Assembly (NCBI GenBank): GCA_029721435.1
Contig: CM056592.1
Coordinates: forward strand, 38,637,611-38,701,610
DNA: 64,000 nucleotides
Direction of reading: 5' to 3'
DNA from: Gymnothorax reevesii
Taxonomy: Eukaryota > Chordata > Actinopteri > Anguilliformes > Muraenidae
This document shows, piece by piece, positions 20,501 to 33,300 of the stretch. Made by a program: the position numbers and the translations under genes. The notes under the pieces are model-generated. The model saw only the letters and a program-made list of their open reading frames with translations, was not told where the DNA came from and made no database searches. How positions within the stretch are numbered: the stretch's first letter is position 1; every line of letters begins with the position of its first letter.

Positions 20501-23500
20501 CACCAATCGCAACACACACACACCGAACAGACATGCCTGCTGCTGAGTTGCGAAGGGACACACTAGGGCTTCACACGAGGGCTGTAACAGTATCATATTG
20601 ATTGTCCTCAGTCACCTTTTTCCCTTATAAAACATATAGATCCATATCATTTTCACAAATGCAGCTGCTTTATTCAAACCCATGGAACTTCTGGCCTATT
20701 TTAAATTCTATCGAAGATTCCATGGTTTACAACGATCCGAAATATGTCCTGCTGAATTGCTGTGAAATGTGTATACATTAATGCACAAGATCTAGATATC
20801 TTTTGCTTAACCCTAGAACACTATCGCCGGGTGATTTTCACCCGAGCAAACGTGTTTACGTGATTTTCATTATGTTGCGTTTGTCTGAGTGTTATGGGTC
20901 CCTGGGCAGCTTCAGCATTGTCTTTGACATCTTTGAAGGCATGGGTGTTTTGTTTACCTCAGGGTACTTTTTTTCATTTTGTTAGACATGGCACAGTTGA
21001 AAATAAAAGAACACTACTCTAATTTGTCATGTATTGTCATATTTTGATGACAAGTACTTTTCATTGGGTATTTTACTTTATCTGGAAAAATCACCCGGTG
21101 TTAGTGATGGTGTTACTAATTTTAGCAATGGTGTTCTAGGGTTAATGCAGTGTTGCGGCCGCATAAACATGGAGTCACGTGTCTTAATTTTGCAGTCAAT
21201 ATAAGAGTGATTTAGCTTTAATGGTGCACTGCAGCCAGCCGATATTTATCTATGAGCCATTGTGCAGCATTGTGGAATGAAATACTTTGTCTAAATTTGA
21301 ACCTCTTTAAGGGGAGATTAAAGCAAAAATCGGAGTTTAAGAGGTTAATATGTGGAGGTGTTGAGGTCTATCAGACATGGACGTCTCTATTCTCTTTCCC
21401 CATCATCCTGAATGGACTGGCTCCGTGTCTGCCTCGCACAGTGAACCTGATGTTCCTCATGTCGTTCTGGGCCGCTAACCGATCCACGACAGAGGGGGCT
21501 GAGGCCCTTCGGATGTGTCTTCACACCCTGCGGATGATGGCGCTCGGGGGCATCCACGACCACGTCGGGCAGGTATTGCGCCTCGCCGCAGCCCCCTCTG
21601 TGCTCCGTCTTCCCTACAGCAGTCCCATGATGGGTCTAAACTTGCATCAGAAACACAAGGGGAAAGCCCAGGGGTTAGAAAATCAAAGTTCCGCCATGTT
21701 TATCTACCGCCAATGAACTCTGCCGGCTGATTTCGCTAATTAGTTTTTCCTTGTGGCTAAATAACTGCCCTAATTAGCAAATCCTGGTGTTAGCAGCAGA
21801 AAAAGGATGTTTACTTTCTGCATAGTCCATGTCTGACCGCAGAGGCTGTTCAGGTGTTTTCTGTGTCTCTCAGCTGATAAGGCTTGCAGTTCTACAGGTG
21901 CTGGAAATTCTTGAAAACGCTTGAATTTTAATGTGGTGTTCACAAGGTTGGAAAAGTCTTGGATTTTGAATAAATTTATTGAAAGTGCTTGAAATTGTAA
22001 TGTTAATTCTAGGCCTGGGAGGCCTGGGGATTCATGTAATTGGGCACCGGACCTAATTTTTTGACAGGTACCCAGTACTCAAAAATTATATAGGAAGAAA
22101 CATTCCCTAATATTTTGCCCCAAAGATCAAACACAGTAGAGGAATATTAGAAATAAATTGCATGAGGGAAGAAATGTCCGTATTTGGAGAATAACAATCA
22201 GAAACATTCTGGTAGTCTCGAGCGGAAAATTTGATTCAATATTTACTTCAAAAAGGTCAACTCGCTGAGCAAGTGCCACTACCGATGGAGTGAGATCAGT
22301 CTCATTATGAATGAATGCGCACAGAAAGATTCACTGATGTATTTAGGGATTTGTTTATAAATTACTCTCCTGACAAATATATTTTCCAATGCGCACACAA
22401 ATATTTATCGTTGTAAGGAAATGTAAAAAATTCCACGCATAAAAAATTTATATAGAATGAAAAATATTTGTGTATTCATAGGAAAGTATTTTTGTGGAGA
22501 TTAATTTATATGTGAATCCCAAAACGCATTTATGAATCCTTCTGTGTGCATTCATGCATTATTAGATTGATCTTACTCCATACTACCCATCCTGTGGCTT
22601 GACAATTCATGTGTGTCATGTGTGCCATGCTGCCATGACACTGTAAGAAACACCATCAAGCATATGAAAGAGACTTGTTTGCTTTGAAACTAGTGGCAAT
22701 AGAGCTGCAAGGCAGAAACTAAGTGCATCTGATGTTCGTTATCTGTGTTTGACAAGTAAAAAATCGGTGATTGACGGCAGAATATCAAGATCTACTATTT
22801 CCAGACACCTATGTGAAAATGGTCTGATTGGTTGTGTTGCTGCCTAGAGCTGGCAACATCAAAAATAGACGAGTTTGCGAAGAAATTCAAGGATTGGACG
22901 CCAATGGACTGGGAACAAGTCGTTTGGACCGATGAATGAAAAGTTTTTTCATCCAAACTCAGAATTTACGGGGGCCATAGAGTTCGAGAATGTTTAAAAA
23001 AAATGACTCTTTATTCTCTTCCATAAACATACGGCAATCATATTATAATTTGGGGTTCAGTTTGCTCGAAAGATGCCGATGATCTCATAAAAATCGATGG
23101 AATCATGAATCAAAGGAAGTATCACAGCATCCTTGTGAGGCATACATTGCCATCTAGAAAGAGACTGGTAGGTCGGAATTTTTTTTTTTTTTCAAAAAGA
23201 TTAATGACCCTAAACACACTTCTAAGTTGTGCAAGAATTATCTCAGTCGGAAAGAAACATCTGGTGACATATAAGTTATGACTTGGCCTGCTCAACAAGG
23301 GAAGGAGCAGTATATTTTTGAATTGGACTCGAAAGGACTCAAAAGTTTGTGTGAGAAACCATGGAAGTCCAGACCTTAATCCGATTGAGCAAAGCTGTTG
23401 TAATATTGAAAGAATTTCTTTGTAATTAAAGGAGCAATGTGTAAGTTTGTGGCCAAAACTGGTAGTGCAGTCACATTCAAAATAGTGCAGAGCGCAGAAT

Positions 23501-25387
23501 CCCGTCCTCCTCTCCCCCTGACAAGAGGCTGCCAGCTAGGTTGCCAGATCCAGCAAGAACGTCTACTACACGGAGCTACTGTGGCTACGTTTAAATATCA
23601 CCAATGATTTGCTCTGACAGGGTTGTGTTCAGTTCAGTTCAGAAAAGATCGAGAATAATGACTAACTAACTTCAGCAATGGCAATGATCAACTTGCTCGT
23701 CACTCTTCTGTGTGGATAGCCCACGAAAGTCCATACTGTGTACATAAAGAATGAATGAGGACTCATTTTACCAACGTACTGTCTCAGTTACATTTCATAT
23801 TGCCATAATGGCTGTGCTAACGTTGGAACGGTTTCCACAGCGTCTCAGCATAATGCTAGAGAAACGGACTTATAATGCATTGCTAATGTTAGCAATGAAG
23901 AGCTACGGTTTTTATTTCTCAAACAATTTGTTACCTCGTCAATCGATGATCCACCTGCATACGCACTAATGTACTATGAACGAACATACATAACGTTATT
24001 CGACTGTAGAAAATGCGTATGTGAAATGTCCGTGCCTACATTAAAAAGAAATAAGTTAGCCAAACTTAGCTGAATCTTACCTGCCCAGGAGAAAATTAGC
24101 AACTTCGGCATCGGTTTTAAAATTCTTCTCCACTTTCAGCCGTCTCCGTCTTTCAAAGGCATGTCTTATACAGATCATTGGTTTGTTTCTGACTTTGTCA
24201 CTACATATTTTGGATTCATAACGAGGCCTTTTAGGTTTAGTAACATCAGACTATTGTGCTCTGAAACGCTGGTAGCTGCAGCTCAGTGGTAACTGACAAC
24301 CTGGATGCTGAAATGCTCCTGACTTCGTGATTGGGAGATCGGTGGAGGGCGGCACAACAGGCCAAATCACAAAATGACTACATCAACATTAGTTGTGGGC
24401 TGCAACTTCGCTTTTGTAATGAGAATATTCTGGCTGGACTGCTGTTGTCAGTGATGTAAGTATTTGAAATTAACATCATTCCTTAATGTCTGGTGATATA
24501 TCAGGGCCATCTCATGAATAATCAACATACATTTCTTACATATTGATCCTTTAAAGCACACACACATATATTTATATATAGAGCATGGGCCAAAAGTTTG
24601 GACACACCTTCTCATTCAATCCGTTTCCTTTATTTTCATGACTATTTACATTGTAGATTCTCACTGAAGGCATCAAAACTATGAATGAACGCACATGGAA
24701 TTATGTACTTAACAAAAAAGTGTGAAATACCTGTAACTGAAAACATGTCTTATATTCCAGTTTCTTCAAAGTAGCCACCCTTTGCTCTGATTACTGCTTT
24801 GCACACTCTTGGCTTCTCTTGATGAGCTTCAAGAGGTTGATGCTGTAATCAAAACAAAAGGTGGCCACACCACAAATTGACTTTTTCCCGCCATTATTAT
24901 TTCTGTTTTTGCTATATATTGTTATCTGTTTACCTATTTTCATCTATGTGATCCAATATTACATGAAGTAAATACTTGAATAGTACTTGGTGTCTCATTT
25001 ATCTTCATTTTGTTAAGTGTATAATCATCACTGCACACTACTGTACATAAATGCAGTCTACAACAGCTGTATGAAAAAGTGCATACTGAAAATGCTTGGA
25101 AAAGTGCTTGAGTTTGACTTTGTGAAAGGTGGCACAATCCTTTTTTCTCCATTCCTCCTCTACACCCGCTGTTCTTTCTTTTATTCATTTATCGTCTCTC
25201 ACGGGCTCCATCTCTCGTCGCTCCTGCGCGTATCTTCCCCGAGCGCAGTTACCCATCTCTCTCTGGTCCTGTTCCTCAGGGCTTCCACCGCTACTCTACT
25301 GACTCCTCCTGGCACGTTCCTCACTTTGAGAAGATGCTGTACGACCAGGCCCAGCTGGTTGTGGCCTACATCACCGCCTATCAGGTG

Positions 25388-25420
<33 letters not shown>

Positions 25421-28400
25421 CTATCCCCGTGGGTGTCTGTGGATACTGCTGTATGTGCGCGTCCACGATAATATTATAATCTCTTCTGTTGGGTATTTGC
25501 TCTCTGTTCCTCTGGTATTTACTATAAGGAGGGTTTTGTGTACATAAATTTGACTGAACGAATGAGCGATGTGCTCACCAATGCCATCAGTGCAGTTTGG
25601 TGGATTTTTACATTTTATTTATGAAGCGTGTCTGGGTTTGTATAATTGTGTGTTCTCTGTGTGACAGTCTTTGTTTGTGTGTATATATTTGTCAATAACC
25701 ATTACATGAACACTGCTGTTAAATAAGTGTTTATTTGACTACAAACCACTATGTCGTGGAGCTGAGCTTTCATTGAAGCCCACACTTGCTGACACAGGGG
25801 ATAGCTAGTTGTGTTGGAGCATGTTCAACCCTTACACGTTCGCATATGGAAATTTCTGTATCGCGCTCATCGACTCCTCTGCCCGAATATGTATTTTTCC
25901 GTATTTTTCGATTGTCTTCGATCCTCAAGTTTATCCCGAAAAGGTCGGTGTGAGTGCAGGCTTTCATTCCAATGGAATCTACTCTAATGAGAGTCTTCAA
26001 CAAAAATTCTAATTCAAACTGATCAATGCATCTCCAAATATTTGCTCTCAAGAAGAAATATGTAAAATCTGCCATTTTTTGCTGTAAATAAACGCATCCT
26101 TCTTGTGCTGAAATGTATGAGCATTTGATTTTACTATTCCATACCATGAAATGCTAGAGGTAACTTAGCCTGTGAACAGACTCTCGGCTGGTCTTTTAGC
26201 GGTGTGTATTCTTGAATCTTGAGTTCCTGTGGCACGCTGTCAAAAGTTAGGGGACTGGGGGAAGGGGGGCAGAACTCAAACAGTACAAAGATCTTTGCAG
26301 GCTCTAGCTTTGCAAGCTTGGACGCCCTGGCTTGTAAACTCGGAAAAAATTACCTTCAGTGACTGCAAGCGCCTGTTTGCAGGCTATGGTTAACTCAGAG
26401 CCCAATAAAAACTTACTTTGAGCTTATCTGAATTGGATGTGAGCGGTCTCAAATTAACTTTGGCAGAGCAGTCATTTTAGGTTTTGTACAAGCTGGGTGT
26501 CAAAGGGTTAATATTTAATACACCTGTTAAATACACCTGTTAAACCTTTATATTGTGGTTGTATATTTCTCTGGCCTGTCGTTTATGTTTGGACTCTTCT
26601 AGGGTTTTCTCCCTGTAAAATGGAGGGTAACCTGGTTTTCCCTAGTAAGAAAGACCCCATCGGGGCTGGGAAATGTGACTGTTGTGCGTGGCTCAGCAGT
26701 TTATGCGCCGGCTGAGGGATGTGCTGTGTTTTGTTTGGAGCAGGTGTCGGGGGAGCAGTTCTTTGCGGATGTGGCGCGGGACGTGCTGCGCTACGTCTCG
26801 CGGGACCTCAGCGACAAGGTGAGCAATCTTCTCTCTCATTAGCACCTGGCAGCGCACTCTGCTGACGCGGCGCCGTCTGTCGTAATCATTACGAGAGACG
26901 CGGTGGAAGAGATTGGGGGGATGTTGAAAAATCGCCCGAACCTGCAGGAGGTCAACCCATTCTGTACGCCGGAGTGGTCCAGGACGGCCTCTCAGATTGA
27001 TTAATGCGGCAACAGCACTGAACAGTGTGCAGAGTCAAAATAATTTGTGCCCTGATTTCGCGCCAAGATTGATTAAGCTATTAAATGCATAATAAAGATG
27101 AGTAGGAAATAGTATTGACCTGTTTTTCGTGCGTAATACAGTGTGAACAAATCGTTCGGGTCCACAGCGTTGAGTTTACATTTAGTCGCCTATAGAGCTG
27201 CCTGTATTAAAATTGCAGACTTGGGCCTGCACTACCAGGTCTTTAGCACTGCGTTAATGACAGATCGAGATATTGCAGCTCAAAATGAAATGATCGGATG
27301 CTGTCGAAGCTGATTCTGTTTTTGGTATACACCTGTCATCTCCTCTTTTGAAATGAAACTGTCCACATAGCATAGCAACTTCCAGCTCAGGAGCGTGTCA
27401 TTGAATCCACTTGTATTGGGTGAAAATATTTTTAAAAAAAAATTTTTCATGATAAATCTATTTAGATAATGCCCGTTATGTGAACGAGAGCTCGAAAGCT
27501 TTGTCATGTGTATAGTTGACGTTGTAACGGGTATTATATCTAGCACTGTGGTAGCGGCGCAATTCAAAAAGTGTATTGCAATTCCTCCGCTTGCATCAGC
27601 CACTTCCACCAAGGAGGATGTGATGCACGACCAAAGACACTTGGGTAGTCACTTGAAAAAAAGGAATAAGGGAAGGAGCAGTATATTTTTGAACTGGAGT
27701 TGAAAGGACTCAAAAGTCTGAGTGAGAAACCATGGAAACATCTGTTGTTGTTTGCGTTCTGTACTGCATTAGGAAATTCATTTGGAAAATAAAGGCTTGT
27801 TAGGCTCGAAACCATCTTATCACTCTCTAGTAAGACAGGCGAGCTAACTGTAACTATTGCATTTGAGCTGGTTGTTCGCTTATTTACTGCCTATTTACAG
27901 AAATTTTATGGTTAAAGTGTTTTTTCAGCTCGCTTAAAGTGACCGTGGACGCATTACCTTCCATCCCCAGTATGGCGTCACTTCAAATTGGAGCCGAATT
28001 CTAAAGTTTATTAATTTAAATAATAAGTTTAAATTATTTAATGGCAAAGTCAGCGATATTGTTCAGCTTATCCAGCATATGTGCAGATAATTTTGACTTA
28101 GTCGCGCTCTTATAAATCGCCTTCTCATTCACCCCTTTATTTTTCCACTGTCTATGGTTGTGACTAGGAAAACAGTGGCCTAAAGTTTTTAACAAAAATG
28201 TTGGGGTTGTTGTTCTGGATCTTTTTTTTAGCAGTTTTACTGTTGTATTGTATATTTGAAGAGTTTTGGTTCCAAAACGCAATGTGCCAAAATACAAAAA
28301 TTGAGATAATACCATGGAGCGTTAGTCCTGCGCTTCTTACACATGGTGCAAAAACCCGTCATTAGAAATGCATACGATATGATGTATTTTTTAATGGTCA

Positions 28401-30336
28401 AAGTTTGTGTTTTTCTATAAAATACAATAGGCACCAACATAGAAAAAGCTAATTTACTCAAAATGACTAAAATGGATATATTGCATTTTGGAACCAAACT
28501 GTTCATTTGCTCCCAAATATATACCAAATATAGGGTTGTGGGGCTGATCTTTCATTCTTCACTTGAATTTCCTATGGATTGGACCGCCTTCCAAATGGCC
28601 AATCACAGCTTACTGTCCTCAAGGGATTTCTCATAAGGGGAAATGTATGGGGGCTTGAATTCTTGTTGATTGGACCTTAGCCTGTGACTGACCCTGTTGT
28701 TTTCGGGTCTACCGAAGTTATTGAAGGGTCGGTCAGGACAGCGGCACTCACAGCATGTGCTCAGACCACCTAGTCTTCAGTATGAAGGTTCAATAAATCA
28801 TTACATGTTATTAAATTTCCCACAGGTCTGTTCCATTACAGTGTGACACAGGCCTACGTTCTTAATGTACCCATGTAATTTATATGCAGAAGATGTACAA
28901 CAGGCAAAATCTGACTAAATATGACGATTTATAATGGGAAGGATGGAAAAAAATATCAGAGGCAGTGTTAGTTATTCCCTCCGGTTCCCTGTGTTCTTCC
29001 TACTGTTCGTTCAAAACAGCCGGTGAAGATGGTGTACAACAGCATTCTTCTTTGCGCAGTAATGCTGTTAGTTCTTTGTATTTTTCTCAAAAAATGTAGT
29101 CTTTTTACTTGCATTTTCCATACTGTCACATTCTTTTTGGAAATGGGGTTGTGGCCAGTATTTGACAGCTGGCTGAGGTCTTCAGTTGGCCAGGTGGAAC
29201 AATTCCAGACTTGATTTTCTTTCCTTACAGATTTTTACTGAACAATTAGTGCTTTTGATTAGTCATTCTACCCTCACATCTGACTCCCAAGTAAAGGGAG
29301 GGTAGAATGTGTGGAGTTCTCAGGCCGTGAGGATGGTGATTTGATGATCCCTGTTTGTGAGGTGTGCAGTAAATAGCTACCTCACAACAAGACGGTTAGC
29401 ACGAATACGTCACATTAAGGCATTTAGCACTGCTGCCTCTCATCAAGAAGGTTAGCACTGCTACTTCACAAAAAGGTGGTTAGCACTGCCACCTGACAAC
29501 AAGATGGTTAGCATTGCCACCTCACACAAGATGGTTAGCACTGCCACCTCACAAAAAGAAGGTTAGCACTGCCACCTCACAGAAAGACGGTTAGCACTGC
29601 CACCTCACAACAAGACGGTAAGCACTGCTACCTCACAACAAGATGGTTAGCACTGCTACCTGACATCAAGAGGGTTAGCACTGCTACCTCGCAACAAGTA
29701 GGTTAGCACTGCTACCTCAAAACAAGAGGGGCCTTTTGGAGTTTCTATGTTCTCTCCGTGTTCATCTGGGCTTCCTCTGGGTACTTCAGTGTCCCCCCAC
29801 AGTCCAAAGACATGTCAGGGTAATTGGAGACGCCAAATTGCCCATAGACATGAGTGTGTGAGTGAATGATGTGTGAATGGTGTATGTGCCCTGCGATTGA
29901 TTGGCGAGCTGTCCAGGGTGGGTCCCCGCCTTTCGCCCAGAGTCAGCTGGGACAGGTTCCTGCTCAACTGCGACCCCAGTGAGGAAGAGGCCGTGTAGAG
30001 AATGGATGGATGGATGGATGGATGGATGTTGGTGAGGTTTGTGATGTGTCCTCCCTCTGTGCTGCTCTGCAGTCAGGAGGCTTCTACAGCGCCGAGGACG
30101 CGGATTCTCTCCCCACGGCGGAGTCCTCTGAGAAGAAGGAGGGGGCGTTCTGTGTGTGGACTGCAGCGGACATCAGGGGCCTTCTGGGGGAGGCAGTGGA
30201 GGGGGCCTCTGGAGGGGCCACTCAGGCTGATATTTTCATGCACCACTATGGAGTTAAGGAGCCAGGCAACGTGGCCCCTGAGCAGGTACAGCTGTTAGTG
30301 TGTATGTGTGTGTGTATTCGTGCATGTGTGTGGCTA

Positions 30337-30373
<37 letters not shown>

Positions 30374-33300
30374 TTGTGTGTGGGTGTGGGTGTGTGAGAG
30401 AGTCTTCAGTCGTCACTGCCCATACAATTCCAGAATGTCCAGATTGAATTTGTTAGATATAGAATGTAATATTTCTCTTATGCAATTATAGTCAACGCTA
30501 TGTTAGTAGTATGATGGTTAAAAAGTACTAAGTAGTGGCAAAAAATTATTTTTGACTTGAAAGGAATTTTTTTTTTTTTTATTTAGGACCAAGTACAACT
30601 GTTATGGTTCAGAATTGTAAATACTTGGATTTATGTGATTATTTGCTGTTTAATTCAAAAGACCATATATTGGGCAAGGTAACTGGATTCAGGCAGGCTC
30701 AATCTATCTGTTTGATAAAGCTCCATTGTCAGTGCATGGACAGGTGTGTGTGCGTGGGGCGCGAGAATACGCGCGGTGTTCTTGTGTAGGTACGCCAGGC
30801 CTCGAGGTCGTCTCACGCCGTCTCCTCTCCAACTGTCTCACTTCGCTGGCGAGCAGGACCCCCACGGGGAACTTCTGGGCCAGAACGTGCTAATCGTTCG
30901 CTACTCGGTGGAGCTCACCTCCGCGCGGTTCGGCCTGAGCGTGGAGAAGACCGAGGAGGTTCTGGCCGCGGGGCGGGAGAAGCTGGCTCGGGTGCGGAAG
31001 GGGCGCCCTCCCCCGCACCTCGACTCGAAGATGCTGACCTCCTGGAACGGTAAGAGAGACTCGCAGATGACGAGTACTCCAGGGCCTCTTAGGCTACAGA
31101 CTCACCCGCTGGTTGAGGCCGGTGTTCCTACAGTCCTCTGTGTAAGCAAAATATAGGGTGTTCGTTTTGTAGCAGCAGCTTCCAGAGGTAATTTACTGTT
31201 TGTTTACATTTTCTGGTTGCGTTTCTCAAAAGTGTTGCTGCTAACTAAGCTAGCAACTTACATGGTTCTTCCATTCACAGTCAATGGTTCCAACTGTGTA
31301 AGTTGGTATGTGAGATTTCAGGAAACGCACCCCTGATGAGGTTTGTTTAGTGGCCGATAATTAGTTGCTGTAGTATTTCCTGGATTCTGCATCATTCGTG
31401 TGGAACAGGAAGTGCCCTCTAGCTTCAGAGGTGGACTGACAAACAAGGAAGTAAGGGAAGAGAATCTAGAGCTGGCAGTCTGGATAGTGTCTGGAGCGTG
31501 TGCCAAGGCCCTGACCTTCCGGAAGTATTGTGTGTTGAGCCCTTGTCTCGCTTTTCACTGCTGTTAGCCTTGACACACGGCGCTCGATACCGCCGCAGAC
31601 TTGATAGGTGTTCTTAGAGGATAACTTTATTGAGAGTTATTCTTCCTATGTGGCTTGTGATAGTGACACTTCGCTGTAATATAATGTTTCCTTTCCACCT
31701 GGGGTGTTTCGTGCCTTGGCTCGCCTCCAGGTTTGTAAAAGCTTTCATGTTCTTCTGAGAGCTTGTTGGCTGTCTCCAGTCCTCGGACTCGTTCGCATCA
31801 GTGTATTGGACTTTTTACTTCCTTTGTGTGACTAGTGCAGGCCTAGAAAAGTGATTAATGAAGTGATTTCTTAATTAAGAGAGGACTGAGACTTTCCTTA
31901 ACTGAGGCGTTCCTGGACCTGCTGTGCTCGATTACGTTTCTAATTCACTTCAACTGGAGATTTCGACCTGCGGTTTCTGTTCTTTGGCCTTTACATTAAT
32001 CAGAACCCAGAGGCCTCTCTTTGGCAGCGGGGAAAGCAGGCGCTGCAGAATATTCACTTTGATGAGGCGTCCTGCAAATTCTCTCGGGTCTTTTACCACT
32101 GACTGTGCAATGTGGAATATTGGAACATGAAAGATCTGTGCATTCATAATGCGAGTGATTGAGTATCTGTGCTCTCGCTCAGAGTGATGTGGCATTTGTT
32201 ATGCTGTTCACATGCACGCACACTCGCATATACACACCAACATGCATGCACACACACAAGCACAGTGCACGCATACACTCATATGCAGGCATTCAAACAC
32301 ACATACACACTCTTTCATGCATACACACACACACACACACACACACAAGCACAGTGCACGCATACATTCATAGGCAAGCATTCAGACACACATGCACACT
32401 CGTTCATGCAAACACACATACACACACACATATATGCCCCGAACAGCCACAATATTAAAACCACCCTCCTAATCGCCTTCAGCTGCATCAAGCGGGTGTC
32501 CACTTGATTCCCCAGACCCAGGGTTTCCCTGCAGAACATTACCCAGAACATCACACTCCCCCCTCCACCTCGTCTTCTTCCCGTATTGAATCCTGATGCC
32601 ATCTCATCCCCTAGCGATTGGTGAACACGTACCGAGCCAAAGCACATGATGTAAAACACAATGGGTCTTACAGGATCAGCTGACCTTCTTCAATCGCTCT
32701 CAGGTCCGGTTCCATCGCTCACGTGCCCGTTGTCGGCTCTTTTGGCGGTGGGCCGGGTTTATTATGGGCGCGCCGACTGGCCTGCAGCTACAAAGCCCTA
32801 TTTGCAGCGGGGTGCAATGCACTGGGCGATACGACGCTTTCCTCATGCAAGCATCAGTAAGATTATCCATGACTTGCGCCACAGCAGCTCTTCTATCAGT
32901 TTTTACGGGATGGGATGGCTTATGTTGCCCTGGTGCATTGATGAGCCTTGGGCGCCCAATGCCCTGTCGCCGGGGCCTGATTTGACCCTCCATGGAGCAC
33001 TGTCAGTGCTCTGACCCACTCATCTCGTCGCAATGACTTAGCCCTTGCCAAGGTCGTTCAGGTTTAATTTCTTTCACCTTGGTTATGAAAGGAATTGCAA
33101 TTTGAATTACATTTAATTCAGCCGATAGATTATTGGAGAGTTGAGAGCCCTGTACAGCAAAAGTCATCTGTCCGTGTGTGGCCCTGCTGTTAGCAACCCT
33201 GCAGTTACCATTAGCTGTGTCTCAAGTGCTTCTGCAGCTCTCTTGTCTGGTAATTAGTCTGAATAAAATATCTGGGGCTTTGTTATGTAAGCAATTAAAA

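Noticed and set aside
30010..30490. Long frames rich in Val-Cys or Thr-His dipeptides (also at 32159, 38573, 43883, 45102)
   Set aside because: They are translations of (GT)n or (CA)n microsatellites, not genes. At 30073-30285 only the SPATA20 exon portion is real.
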